The notes beneath the pieces were generated by a model. That model made no database searches and was not told the DNA's origin. It was given only the letters and a program-made list of their open reading frames with translations. Below, one piece after another: positions 45,270 through 54,391 of a stretch of DNA of 64,000 bases. Both the position numbers and the translations under genes were made by a program. The DNA comes from Paenibacillus radicis (ex Gao et al. 2016) (GTDB lineage: Bacteria > Bacillota > Bacilli > Paenibacillales > Paenibacillaceae): NCBI RefSeq assembly GCF_014641555.1, contig NZ_BMHY01000003.1, positions 161,061-225,060 on the forward strand. The letters run 5' to 3'. How positions within the stretch are numbered: position 1 is the first letter of the stretch; the number at the start of each line of letters is the position of its first letter.

Positions 45270-46274
45270 ATGAGCAAAAAGTTGAAATGGGGTATTCTAG
45301 GCTGTGCCGGAATTGCAAAGCGGGCTGTTATTCCGGGACTGCAATTATCGGAATTGAACGAAGCGGCTGCTATCGCGAGCCGCGATGGTGAAAAAGCAAA
45401 ACAGACCGCAGAGGAACTGCAAATTCCAGTCGCATACGACAGCTACGAGGCTCTTCTTGCAGACCCTTCAATCGACGTGATCTATATCCCGCTGCCGAAC
45501 CATTTGCACAAAGAATGGGCTATTCGGGCAGCCGAAGCAGGCAAGCATATTTTGTGCGAAAAACCGCTCGCTTTAACAGAATCCGAAGCATCGGAAATGG
45601 TTGAAGCGGCCGACAAAGCTGGCGTTCTGCTCGCCGAAGCCTTCATGTACCGTTATCACCCTCGCTATCAGACGATAAAAGATTTGATCGCCTCCGGCGC
45701 TATCGGCGATGTTCGCGGCATACGCGGCGCCTTTACGTTCAATAACGCTAAGGATGCAGCGAATGTCCGCTACCGCAAAGCATGGGGCGGCGGCTCGATC
45801 TATGATGTGGGCTGCTACCCTATTAGCGCGGCTCGCCTGCTGCTCGGCAAAGAACCGGAAGCCGTTACGGTGAACGCCCAGTTCTCGCCTGAACATGATA
45901 ATGTCGACATGATGGCTTCCGGCCTGCTTGAATTCGAAGGAAATGTATCGCTGACTTTCGACTGCGGCATGTGGTCCGCCTTCCGCAACCCGCTCGAGGT
46001 GCTGGGCAGTGATGGCATCATCGAGATTCCTTCCGCTTTCGTAACACCTTCGCAAGAGAGCGGCACGATCTACTTACATGCAAACGGCGAACGCAAAGAA
46101 ATCGAAGTGCCTTATGTCAATGCCTATACCGCACAAGCCGACCATATTGCCCGCTCCATTACAGAAGGTACCGCGCTGCCGTTCCCGGCCTCAGATGCGA
46201 TTCTCAACATGAGAGTCATTGACGCCTGCTTGCTGTCGGCACGCGAGCGGACAAGAGTCGTATTGAAGCCGTAA
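45270..46274 (+). CDS. Gfo/Idh/MocA-family NAD(P)-dependent oxidoreductase
   Basis: A 334-residue dehydrogenase: Rossmann motif WGILGCAGIAKRAVIPG, catalytic-lysine motif CEKPLAL, and the C-terminal GGGSIYDVGCYPISAAR segment, where Tyr-Pro replaces the His of inositol dehydrogenase relatives, as in glucose-fructose-oxidoreductase-like members. Two TATAAT words lie in the upstream region (45222-45238). Likely a sugar 1- or 2-dehydrogenase; substrate unknown. Confidence 0.88.
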   Translation: MSKKLKWGILGCAGIAKRAVIPGLQLSELNEAAAIASRDGEKAKQTAEELQIPVAYDSYEALLADPSIDVIYIPLPNHLHKEWAIRAAEAGKHILCEKPLALTESEASEMVEAADKAGVLLAEAFMYRYHPRYQTIKDLIASGAIGDVRGIRGAFTFNNAKDAANVRYRKAWGGGSIYDVGCYPISAARLLLGKEPEAVTVNAQFSPEHDNVDMMASGLLEFEGNVSLTFDCGMWSAFRNPLEVLGSDGIIEIPSAFVTPSQESGTIYLHANGERKEIEVPYVNAYTAQADHIARSITEGTALPFPASDAILNMRVIDACLLSARERTRVVLKP

Positions 46275-46344
46275 GCGCTTGCGTTATAGCGTAACCACAG
46301 ATAATGAATGGCAGTAATCGTATACCGAGGAGGCTATCCTGACT

Positions 46345-47283
46345 ATGGAATATTTACATGTACAAGGACTCAATAAACCGGTGTCGCGCCTGATGAAGGG
46401 CTCCGACTATTTCTTTCATAACGTTTACGACAAAGCGGCAGCGAACTTGGATGCTTTCTTTGCAATCGGAGGCAATTCTATTGATACCGCTCATATTTAT
46501 TGCGGCGGACAAAGCGAGGAAGTCATCGGCCGTTATATGAAGGAAAGGGGCAATCGGGAGCAGTGGATTGTGCTGACCAAAGGCGCGCATCATGACCAGA
46601 ACGGCCCGCGCGTCAGCCGCGAGGCGATCCGCAGCGACTTGAAGGACAGCCTGGATCGTCTGCAATTTGACTATATCGATATGTATGCTCTGCATCGAGA
46701 TGATCCGGCCGTACCCGCGGGAGAGGTCATTGAAGCGCTGAACGAGCATATCGCATCCGGGGCGGTGAGATCGATCGGGGTGTCCAACTGGAGCTGGCAG
46801 CGGATTCAGGAAGCCAATGAGTATGCTGCAGCAAACGGCCTGGTTGGCTTCTCCTTCAGCAGCCCGAACCTCAGCCTGGCGAAAGCCAACGAGCCGTTCT
46901 GGACGGGCTGCGTTTCCGCTGACGAAGAGACTTGCGCTTGGCATGAAGCAAATCAAATTCCTTTATTCTCGTGGTCTTCCCAGGCAAGAGGCTTCTTCAC
47001 AGGAAGATTCTCGCCAGAGGATCGGACGAACGAGGATTTGGTCCGCGTCTTCTACAGCGAAGACAACTGGGAACGGCTTGAACGGGCCAAGCAGCTGGGT
47101 GAGCGCAAAAACGTAACAGCCATTCAAATTGCGCTGGCATACGTACTGAACCAGCCTTTCCCGACTAGCGCCCTAATTGGCGCACAATCACTGGAAGAGC
47201 TTCGCTCTTGCGACGAGGGGTCGCGTATTATTTTGACCAAGGAAGAGCTAGAGTGGCTGGATCTATCCTCGGATAAGAAGTAG
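46345..47283 (+). CDS. Aldo/keto reductase
   Basis: A 312-residue NADPH-dependent (alpha/beta)8 reductase. Catalytic tetrad positions are visible: Asp in NSIDTAHIY, the Tyr of the same motif, Lys in VLTKGAHH and His in YALHRDD. The later GVSNWSWQRI and SWSSQARGFFTGRF segments are typical. It follows the Gfo/Idh/MocA gene by 70 bases on the same strand, so the two probably act on related sugar substrates. A hairpin terminator follows. Confidence 0.88.
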   Translation: MEYLHVQGLNKPVSRLMKGSDYFFHNVYDKAAANLDAFFAIGGNSIDTAHIYCGGQSEEVIGRYMKERGNREQWIVLTKGAHHDQNGPRVSREAIRSDLKDSLDRLQFDYIDMYALHRDDPAVPAGEVIEALNEHIASGAVRSIGVSNWSWQRIQEANEYAAANGLVGFSFSSPNLSLAKANEPFWTGCVSADEETCAWHEANQIPLFSWSSQARGFFTGRFSPEDRTNEDLVRVFYSEDNWERLERAKQLGERKNVTAIQIALAYVLNQPFPTSALIGAQSLEELRSCDEGSRIILTKEELEWLDLSSDKK

Positions 47284-47293
47284 AAGCTGAGAA

Positions 47294-47339
47294 AGGTCAA
47301 TAGAGGGGCTAAGCAAACGCCAGCACCTCTATTGACCTA
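47294..47339. terminator. Hairpin between convergent genes
   Basis: A 13-bp perfect stem (AGGTCAATAGAGG / CCTCTATTGACCT). The T-tract is weak on both strands; it probably serves as a bidirectional terminator. Confidence 0.6.
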
Positions 47340-47355
47340 TTCTTATTTTGAACTA

Positions 47356-47766
47356 TTAAGAGATGTTCTTCGTTAATATAATTTCAAGCGGCTCGTTCTC
47401 CAGCAACAGGCATCCGGCGTCCTTATAGCCCAGCTTCCGGTAGAAATGCTGTGCTTCTTCATTGGCCAGTGTTGATGTCATCACGAGCTTAAAGCCCTTC
47501 CGCTTCATGTCCTCTTCCCAGAACAAGACAGCTTGCTTGCCTAACCCCTTTCCTCGGAATGCATCATCGATCCAGAGCATATTCATGAAGGGCGTATTGT
47601 CCCAGAAATAACCGTATCTCAACCATCCAAAGCTGTTGCCTTCCTCGCTGTGCAGCATATAAATTTCTTTTGCATCGATTTTGGATTCGATTAAATGCTG
47701 AAGCAAATGTTTATCTCTCTCCAAAATATAAGCATAGTCTGCCATAATGGCTGCCTCGATAATCAT
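47356..47766 (-). CDS. GNAT-family N-acetyltransferase
   Basis: A 136-residue acetyltransferase. The acetyl-CoA-binding motif A is seen as LWIDDAFRGKGLGKQAVLFW, followed by the motif B segment EEAQHFYRKLGYKDAG. The ATG at 47766 follows a run of G residues that could serve as ribosome binding site. Acceptor unknown. Divergent from a second GNAT gene. Confidence 0.85.
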   Translation of the reverse strand: MIIEAAIMADYAYILERDKHLLQHLIESKIDAKEIYMLHSEEGNSFGWLRYGYFWDNTPFMNMLWIDDAFRGKGLGKQAVLFWEEDMKRKGFKLVMTSTLANEEAQHFYRKLGYKDAGCLLLENEPLEIILTKNIS

Positions 47767-47896
47767 CAGCGATCCCCCCTTTTTCCGCCTCTGCCTCAAA
47801 GTGGTTTACTAAAAACAAAAATAATTGGATCTTTTTACAGTCCGTCTTTCACTTCTATACTGTTCATTAACGACATGAATGAAGAGGTGTATCGAG

Positions 47897-48484
47897 ATGA
47901 CGACAGATACTCTGCGACTGCAAGGAAAACGAGCAGATTTGCTTCGAATGGACGAGCACCATGCCAAGCCTTTGCTTGAAGCTGCACAGGAAATGGCGAG
48001 CTGGTCTCTTTACTTGAAACCTCTCCAAACACTCACAGATGTGCAGCATTTCATTGGTAAAGCCAAACAAGAGGAAGCAGCCGGTACATGCATTCCTTAT
48101 GTCATCTGGGATCATACGGGGCAAAAAATCGTCGGCAGCACCCGTTTATTCGACCTCTCCGCGGAGCATCACAGTCTGGAGATCGGCAGTACATGGCTGA
48201 ACCCTGCCGTCTGGCGTACTCGGATTAACACGGAATGCAAATACTTATTGCTGCGCGAGGCATTTGAACACCTCGATATGCTGCGTGTGCAAATAAAGAC
48301 CGATCTTCGCAACCTTCAATCCCAAACGGCCATTGCACGCATCGGAGCTGTTAAAGAAGGTATTTTACGCAAACACCGTATTCTTCACGACGGCTACGTA
48401 CGAGACACCGTCATGTACAGCATTACGAATGAAGAATGGCCAGGTGTCAAAGCCAAGCTGGAATCGATGCTGGAGCAGCAATAG
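47897..48484 (+). CDS. GNAT-family acetyltransferase, RimJ/RimL type
   Basis: A 195-residue acetyltransferase with the RimJ/RimL pattern: LRLQGKRADLLRMDEHHAK start, central KIVGSTRLFDLSAEHHSLEI, GSTWLNPAVWRTRINTECK and the QSQTAIARIGAVKEGILRKH motif. The ATG at 47897 is behind AGAGGTG. Related enzymes acetylate ribosomal proteins or small metabolites. Confidence 0.87.
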   Translation: MTTDTLRLQGKRADLLRMDEHHAKPLLEAAQEMASWSLYLKPLQTLTDVQHFIGKAKQEEAAGTCIPYVIWDHTGQKIVGSTRLFDLSAEHHSLEIGSTWLNPAVWRTRINTECKYLLLREAFEHLDMLRVQIKTDLRNLQSQTAIARIGAVKEGILRKHRILHDGYVRDTVMYSITNEEWPGVKAKLESMLEQQ

Positions 48485-48569
48485 CCGAGTAATTGTACTC
48501 TCATTATAAATAAATGCCTCCAGTACCTGACTTGAACTTCCTGCCATTCACCTTTTTTCTTTTCCCTAT

Positions 48570-48754
48570 CAAAATGTAAATCTGCAGGTTGTCCGCCGCT
48601 TTTTCGACGATTTACCGCATCAAAATGCAAAAGTGCAGTTTGATCGAACTAAAAATCGGCTATAGCGCGAAATTCATTGATTTCAAATGCACTTTTGCAT
48701 TTTGAACGCTAATTTGGACCTTTTGAGACTAATCAGCATGCACTTTACATTTTG
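48570..48754 (+). repeat. Dispersed 186-bp near-palindromic element (element II), copy D
   Basis: Forward copy, 185 bases. The inner words CAAAATGCAAAAGTGCA (48621-48637) and TGCACTTTTGCATTTTG (48688-48704) are perfect 17-base reverse complements. It lies downstream of the RimL-type gene and before the bidirectional terminator. Confidence 0.92.
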
Positions 48755-48935
48755 TTTCTTAATTGACCTGGAGAGACAGCCTGTGGAGCATTACCGCTTT
48801 CGATTGGACTCTTTACTCCGTGATTTGACGCGCTTGAAGTCAGCCTGATGGTCCCCTCAATTGCTCAATTCTATATGCAAGTTTAGAGTTAACTAGATAT
48901 GATCATCCAAAGCACGCAAGTTACTGAAAAATATA

Positions 48936-48966
48936 GGCCGCTCAGCATGTGCTAAGCGGCCTTTTT
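48936..48966. terminator. Bidirectional terminator
   Basis: Stem GGCCGCTCAGC / GCTAAGCGGCC with a T-run on the plus strand and an A/T-rich tail on the minus side. It serves the RimL-type gene and the SLH protein gene. Confidence 0.85.
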
Positions 48967-48998
48967 AGGTTGACGCTAATTTTGTTTAACGGATGCTG

Positions 48999-51900
48999 CT
49001 ACAGCTTGAGACCGAGATCCAACGTTACATTCAACAAACGAAGAATCATAACGACGGATTCTGCACGAGTGGCTGTCGCATTCGGATCAAACTTGTTCTC
49101 ACTTTTACCGCTAATGATGCCTGCTTCTGCAAGTTGGTTGATTTGGGCTTCCGCCCAGCTTCCCGTCACATCTTTAAACTTGGAATCGCCTGTAGCCTCA
49201 CCCAGCTTCAATACCTTCGAGAGAATGGCAACCATTTCTGCCCGGGTGATTTCATTATTTGGTTTAAATGACCCGTCTTTATAGCCGCCAATAATGCCAT
49301 TTGCTTTCAGTGTATTAATTGCACTGGCTGCCCAATGACCTTGGGTATCTTCAAAAGAAGCATCTCCCGTAGACGAAATTCCCAGTGCCTTGACCAGCAT
49401 ACTCGCAAACTCGGCTCTTGTAACACTTGCATCGGCTTGGAAGGTGCCATCCTCATAGCCGCTGACAAAACCGATTTTGGCAGCCAGTTCGATTGCAGAG
49501 GCGCTCCAGCTATTCGCATTAACGTCTGAGAATGAAACCGTGGTGTCTGCAGCAGCAGCTTTTTGAACCTTTTCCTTCACCACTTCTGCTTTGATAAGCT
49601 TCTCATCAAGAGCAGGCTTTTCTGGCTTCTGCGATGGTGTTGGTGTCGGACTCGGAGTTGGTGTCGTTACTGGTGGCGTACCGCCGCCAGTGCCACCGCC
49701 AGGACCGCCGCCGTTGCCTCCACCTCCATCTCCTCCACCATTGTTACCGCCGCCGCTTCCTGTTGCAACCATGTGAAGTGTATTCAAATTGTACAAATTG
49801 CCTTTCTCCACAGTGAATTGATCCGTAGTCAGATCTTTATAGCCCGGCTTTGTAATTGTTAACGTGTACGTACCATCCGGGATATTAATGAGAGAGAAAA
49901 TGCCGCTACGCGGTAAAGTTGTCGTGACGGTATCTGTTCCGTTAACTCTAACAATAGCATTGTCTATGGCCTCATTACTCTCGTTCCGAACTGTTCCTAA
50001 TACTTGTGAATAAAAAACATTAAAATCCGGTATTAATGTAACTTCATTCTCGTTAACCACATTGTTATCTGGTGTAGTATGAAATGAAACATAACCCGTT
50101 TTTTCCACTAATAAATGGAATAGTCCTGCAGGTACGTTCTCGCTTACAAATACGCCATTATCATCAGTTACTACCGTTTCGAACAAAGTACCAGGATATT
50201 CTCCGGTATAAATACTTACCGAAGCACCGGATAATCCCTCTCTCGTTTCCAAATCTCTAATCTTCCCTTTTACGGAGCCCGTCTTATGCGAGCCAGATGT
50301 CGTCATTACCACAACTGGAATAGAGACAGTTTTATCATCCAGTTTTGCTGTTACTGTAACTCCTTCTCCTTCACTCACTCCAATGATTTCACCAGTACTG
50401 GAGACATTCACAATTGAAGGATTCGAGGAGGTCCAGCTAACCTTTGATGTCACATCACCATTGGTTCCGTTACTGTAAAGAGCCCGGATCGATGCCGTTG
50501 CCGTTTTACCTACTTGAAGCTCCAATTGACTCGGATTGGCTGTCAAAAAGAGAATTGTTTTGGGATTCAACTCCCCCTCTTCTACAAGAACGAGATCGCT
50601 CGGATAAACAGACACACCTCGTACAACTGAAAAACTTTCTGTAACCAAAGGCTCGTATCCTTCCTTGGTAACAGTCAGCGTATGCATTCCAAGGGGCACA
50701 TTATTCAGCTGGAAAAACCCTGATTGTTCTGGTGTAGTTACTTGATATTCAGTACCTGTCAGGGTTACCGTAGTGCCTCCGATTTCAAAGCCTCGTGTAT
50801 CCCTGATTGAACCAGAGATTTGAGAAAATGCCATGTTATACGGCTCTATGGTTACGGTCTCATCGTTTATGGACTTCTTGTCAGTCATCCAATTGCCCGG
50901 AACATAATTATCTTTTCTAAACAATAAAAAAATTCCCCCTTCTGGTACATTATTGAACGTATATGTACCATCTGTATCAGTGACAGTTGAACCAACTTCA
51001 ATTCCTCCACCGCCGGGAATATAAAATAATCTCACTTCAACCTCACTTAATGGAGCATTGGTTGCTAAGTCATTAACAACCCCTGTTACGGTTCCTGTTC
51101 CGATAGGTTTAGGTCTTGCAGTCACAACGACAGGAATCGTAACTTCCTTGTCCTCGAGCGCAGCCGTTATCGTCGCGCTTCCTTCTTTCATTCCAAAAAC
51201 TCCATAACTAGCTGCTTCAACGACTGCAGGATTGGAAGAAGTCCATCTTACCCTCGGCGTCACATCAGCAGAAGAACCATTGCTATAATGAGCAGTGATA
51301 GTTACCCCTGTTAATTGACCAGCCTCTACCTCAATGGACTGCCGATTCGCAGTTAACTCTATGACCGTTTTAGGTGGAGGTGGAGTTTCACCATCAGCCA
51401 GAAGCGTAATATCACCTAAAGAGACCCTTGCTCTTTCACCCAGAAATACCGTAAAACTTTCTGTTAGGTCCTGGTATCCAGGTTTTGTAATGAGCAATGT
51501 ATAAATTCCATGAGGCACATTTGAAAATTGAAAATACCCTGAAGTTTCCGGAGTAACAACATAATATGGCTGACCAATTATTTGAACCTCAACACCGCCG
51601 ATTTCAGCGCCTTGCGTGTTTTTCACTATACCGTGAACCAGAGTAATCTCCATAAAATAAGGCATGACTGTAACAACATCACCTGCAACTGCCGTATTGC
51701 CATTTGGAATAAAATTTGAAGATAGATACCCTTCCTTCACAATATTCAAATAAAACTTGCCGGCAGGTACATTGTCAAACGTGTACACGCCGTCATTGCC
51801 GGTAACAACTGAGCCTACTTCTTCTCCCCCTGCGCCATCCCCACCGGTGAATATTTTTACCGCAACACCGCTCAAGGGGCTGTTGGTTGCCAGATCATTA

Positions 51901-52034
51901 ATAACCCCGGTAACGGTTCCCGTATCAGGAGCTGCCGACACTGCACTGCTGCCAAATAAAGAAACTAGAAGAGCCACTAAAGTAACCATTGAAACAAACA
52001 TTTTTTTTGAAGTTTTTTTGGACTTCGGTCTCAT
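48999..52034 (-). CDS. Cell-surface protein with carboxypeptidase-regulatory-like, Ig-like (Big_2) and three SLH domains
   Basis: A 1011-residue secreted protein. It has a signal peptide (about 1-34), then three cycles of two carboxypeptidase-regulatory-like domains each (starting TGTVTGVINDLATN, again near 313, and TGSVKGKIRDLETR near 590), with Big_2 domains near 225-310 and 500-590. A Gly/Asn-rich and Thr-Pro-Ser linker (about 760-810) leads to three SLH domains (about 840-1000, each with GYEDG/GGYKDG-type motifs). SLH domains bind pyruvylated cell-wall polymer, so it is displayed on the wall. It probably has an adhesive or structural role. SD GGAGG precedes the ATG. Confidence 0.9.
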   Translation of the reverse strand: MRPKSKKTSKKMFVSMVTLVALLVSLFGSSAVSAAPDTGTVTGVINDLATNSPLSGVAVKIFTGGDGAGGEEVGSVVTGNDGVYTFDNVPAGKFYLNIVKEGYLSSNFIPNGNTAVAGDVVTVMPYFMEITLVHGIVKNTQGAEIGGVEVQIIGQPYYVVTPETSGYFQFSNVPHGIYTLLITKPGYQDLTESFTVFLGERARVSLGDITLLADGETPPPPKTVIELTANRQSIEVEAGQLTGVTITAHYSNGSSADVTPRVRWTSSNPAVVEAASYGVFGMKEGSATITAALEDKEVTIPVVVTARPKPIGTGTVTGVVNDLATNAPLSEVEVRLFYIPGGGGIEVGSTVTDTDGTYTFNNVPEGGIFLLFRKDNYVPGNWMTDKKSINDETVTIEPYNMAFSQISGSIRDTRGFEIGGTTVTLTGTEYQVTTPEQSGFFQLNNVPLGMHTLTVTKEGYEPLVTESFSVVRGVSVYPSDLVLVEEGELNPKTILFLTANPSQLELQVGKTATASIRALYSNGTNGDVTSKVSWTSSNPSIVNVSSTGEIIGVSEGEGVTVTAKLDDKTVSIPVVVMTTSGSHKTGSVKGKIRDLETREGLSGASVSIYTGEYPGTLFETVVTDDNGVFVSENVPAGLFHLLVEKTGYVSFHTTPDNNVVNENEVTLIPDFNVFYSQVLGTVRNESNEAIDNAIVRVNGTDTVTTTLPRSGIFSLINIPDGTYTLTITKPGYKDLTTDQFTVEKGNLYNLNTLHMVATGSGGGNNGGGDGGGGNGGGPGGGTGGGTPPVTTPTPSPTPTPSQKPEKPALDEKLIKAEVVKEKVQKAAAADTTVSFSDVNANSWSASAIELAAKIGFVSGYEDGTFQADASVTRAEFASMLVKALGISSTGDASFEDTQGHWAASAINTLKANGIIGGYKDGSFKPNNEITRAEMVAILSKVLKLGEATGDSKFKDVTGSWAEAQINQLAEAGIISGKSENKFDPNATATRAESVVMILRLLNVTLDLGLKL

Positions 52035-52406
52035 GCTATTACCTCCATTTTTATAAGTTTTTATAATAGGATAATTGGCCTACGCAATAATCTAAAAGAC
52101 CCATAACATTGGCAAATTATTCAATATTAGATTCTACTATATTTGTAAGCAAATTGAAATGATAGAAATCCAGATCGTTTCAAGTAAATTCCGTAATAGC
52201 AGTTATCATGCTGAGCAAGCAGCAATTTTGTGATCACTAGCAGAAAATTGTAACCATTTGGCATGTATACGCATTTATTTTTATCATTTTCCAGCAAATC
52301 GACAAGATGAATCTCCCTAATTCGAGCTTTTCCGATATAATACAAATAAGAAACATGCTTATTCATCATTCATCTACTACATTCACTTGTTAATAAGGAG
52401 ATACAT
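52035..52406. other. Divergent upstream region, no gene seen
   Basis: AT-rich spacer between the SLH protein and the hydrolase gene. An 80-codon minus-strand frame (52127-52369) lacks a ribosome binding site and homology I recognise. No operator palindrome stood out. Confidence 0.55.
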
Positions 52407-53216
52407 ATGACCGAAAACATCCTCGTACGAAATAACGTAAACGTGATAGGAACAGGTGCACAAACGATTGTATTCGCGCATGGCTTCGGATGCGATCAAA
52501 CGATGTGGCGCTATATCGTTCCTAACTTTATCGAAGACTACAAGGTTGTATTATTCGATTATGTAGGCTCCGGACAATCTCAAATTAACGATTATGATCC
52601 TGTCAAATATAGTGATTTGCAAGGCTATGCCCAAGACGTGCTGGAGATTTTGGACGCGCTGGCGTTGAAAAATGTAATATTCGTCGGGCATTCCGTCAGC
52701 AGCATGATCGGCCTGCTCGCATCTATCCGCGGCGGCTCGGATTATTTCGAGCGCATCGTTATGATTGGGCCTTCACCGCGCTATATGAACGACCTGCCTG
52801 AGTACTACGGAGGCTTCGAAAAAAGTGATATCGAAGAGCTGCTGACGATGATGCAGTTGAATTTTATCGGCTGGGCCAGCTATCTGGCACCCATCGTTAT
52901 GCAAAATCCCGAACGTAAGGAGCTCACAGAGGAATTAGAGCAAAGCTTTTGTTCCAGAGATCCTCGTATTGCCCGTCAGTTTGCTGAAGTGACCTTTTTA
53001 TCCGATTGCAGAAGCATTCTTCCGGACGCAACGGTTCCGACGCTTATTCTGCAATGCTCGCAGGACAGTATCGCTCCGGTCGAAGTCGGGCAATATTTGC
53101 ACGCTCATCTTAAAAACAGTACGCTCCAACAAATGACAGCAAAGGGTCATTACCCTCAGCTCAGTCATCCTGAAGAGACGACCCAGCTCATTAAAGCGTA
53201 TTTGGCAAACATGTAG
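52407..53216 (+). CDS. RsbQ-like alpha/beta hydrolase
   Basis: A 269-residue cytosolic hydrolase closely matching the RsbQ group. FAHGFGCDQTMWR holds the oxyanion loop, the nucleophile Ser96 is in GHSVSS, Asp220 is in LQCSQDSIAP and His248 in AKGHYPQLSHP. In Bacillus subtilis RsbQ works with the PAS domain of the phosphatase RsbP to activate sigma-B under energy stress; plant relatives (KAI2, D14) perceive butenolides. Here the gene 18 bases downstream encodes a PAS-GGDEF protein instead of a PAS-phosphatase, so the hydrolase likely generates or delivers a ligand to that PAS domain. SD AAGGAG. Confidence 0.88.
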   Translation: MTENILVRNNVNVIGTGAQTIVFAHGFGCDQTMWRYIVPNFIEDYKVVLFDYVGSGQSQINDYDPVKYSDLQGYAQDVLEILDALALKNVIFVGHSVSSMIGLLASIRGGSDYFERIVMIGPSPRYMNDLPEYYGGFEKSDIEELLTMMQLNFIGWASYLAPIVMQNPERKELTEELEQSFCSRDPRIARQFAEVTFLSDCRSILPDATVPTLILQCSQDSIAPVEVGQYLHAHLKNSTLQQMTAKGHYPQLSHPEETTQLIKAYLANM

Positions 53217-53234
53217 CATCTGGAGGATCGGCAT

Positions 53235-54224
53235 ATGGACATTCAATTAGATAAAGCTCCCTGCGGTTACTTCTCCATTTCAGACAGCGGCATCATCCTA
53301 ACCGTGAATCAAACTTTGCTGGATATGCTGCTTTATGAACGTCATGAATTGCTGGGCCGGCATATTGAGTCCGTCATGTCGGTTACCAACAAGCTTTTTT
53401 TCCATACGTATTTTTACCCGTATATCCAGATGCATGGCCATGTCAATGAGATGTACTTCTCGCTCCGGACGAATTCACAGCAAGACTTACCGGTCCTTCT
53501 GAATGGAATTCGCCAACAGCGAGATGGAGAGACAGTTATTGATTGCGTTGCCGTCGTGATGCGCAAGCGGATCGAGCATGAGCGTGATATTCTCCATTCA
53601 AAAACAAAGCTCGAAGAATTATATCAGGCTACTAATGAGGCCAATCATAAACTCGAAGCTTTGCATGAAGAATACGAGGTTAAGCAGCAGGAGCTGCTGC
53701 GGATTAATCTGCAGCTGGAAACGATGGCCTCTACTGATCCGCTGACCGGACTGCATAACCGCCGGTTTTTCCAAGTCAGCCTGCTGGCTCTGCTTCTATC
53801 CTTCCGGGAAACCGAGAAGCCATTCTCGCTGCTCATCATCGATATTGATCATTTTAAGCGCATTAATGATACGTTTGGACATCCTGCAGGCGATGCCGTA
53901 CTTGTCCATTTGGCGAGACTGCTGGAGTCGATGGCCAGTGACACGGACATTGTCGCGCGCTTTGGGGGCGAAGAGTTCGTTGTCATTCTTCCGGGCACAG
54001 ATGAGGATACTGCTCTCTTAACAGCTGAGAGATACCGGTCTGCAATCGCTAACTCTCCATGCGGCGAACATAACATTACCGTTAGTATTGGCGCTTCGAC
54101 CGTACGCCGTGGAGATACCGATGAAACGCTGCTCCATCATGCGGACACCGCACTTTACGCCTCTAAAAGCAGCGGACGAAATCGGGTTACTCATTCCAAT
54201 CATCTAGTACCAGCCTCAGATTGA
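53235..54224 (+). CDS. PAS-GGDEF diguanylate cyclase paired with the RsbQ-like hydrolase
   Basis: A 329-residue soluble protein. A PAS domain (about 1-110, APCGYFSISDSGIILTVNQT) is followed by a coiled coil (about 112-162) and a GGDEF domain (about 163-318) with the catalytic GGEEF at 244-248 and DIDHFKRINDTFGHPAGD, so it should make c-di-GMP. The RxxD inhibitory site is missing (SDTD at 235-238), so product inhibition is unlikely. PAS followed by coiled coil is the RsbP layout with the phosphatase replaced by a cyclase. GGAGG lies just upstream, 18 bases after the hydrolase stop, indicating an operon. Confidence 0.9.
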   Translation: MDIQLDKAPCGYFSISDSGIILTVNQTLLDMLLYERHELLGRHIESVMSVTNKLFFHTYFYPYIQMHGHVNEMYFSLRTNSQQDLPVLLNGIRQQRDGETVIDCVAVVMRKRIEHERDILHSKTKLEELYQATNEANHKLEALHEEYEVKQQELLRINLQLETMASTDPLTGLHNRRFFQVSLLALLLSFRETEKPFSLLIIDIDHFKRINDTFGHPAGDAVLVHLARLLESMASDTDIVARFGGEEFVVILPGTDEDTALLTAERYRSAIANSPCGEHNITVSIGASTVRRGDTDETLLHHADTALYASKSSGRNRVTHSNHLVPASD

Positions 54225-54240
54225 CGCACTCACCACCAAA

Positions 54241-54275
54241 CAGCCGCTCCTGCGAGAAGGAGCGGCTGTATTTTT
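54241..54275 (+). terminator. Rho-independent terminator of the RsbQ-like/PAS-GGDEF operon
   Basis: An 11-bp stem (CAGCCGCTCCT / AGGAGCGGCTG) followed by TATTTTT. Confidence 0.92.
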
Positions 54276-54391
54276 ACCGTTGTAAGAAGTCCTTCTCTAT
54301 CCATGAAAGACAGCCAATAGCCGATATAGAAATGGTATCGATTCAATAAATAGGAAATAGCCTTGGCTATTCGAAGGGATGAACGTAACTC

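Larger units (their letters stand above)
48485..48998. other. Non-coding gap between convergent genes
   Basis: No gene is supported. It contains element II copy D and a bidirectional terminator; short frames inside the repeat are not credible genes. Confidence 0.6.

Noticed and set aside
52127..52369. 80-codon minus-strand frame upstream of the hydrolase gene
   Set aside because: No ribosome binding site and no recognisable features; AT-rich non-coding DNA is the simpler reading.
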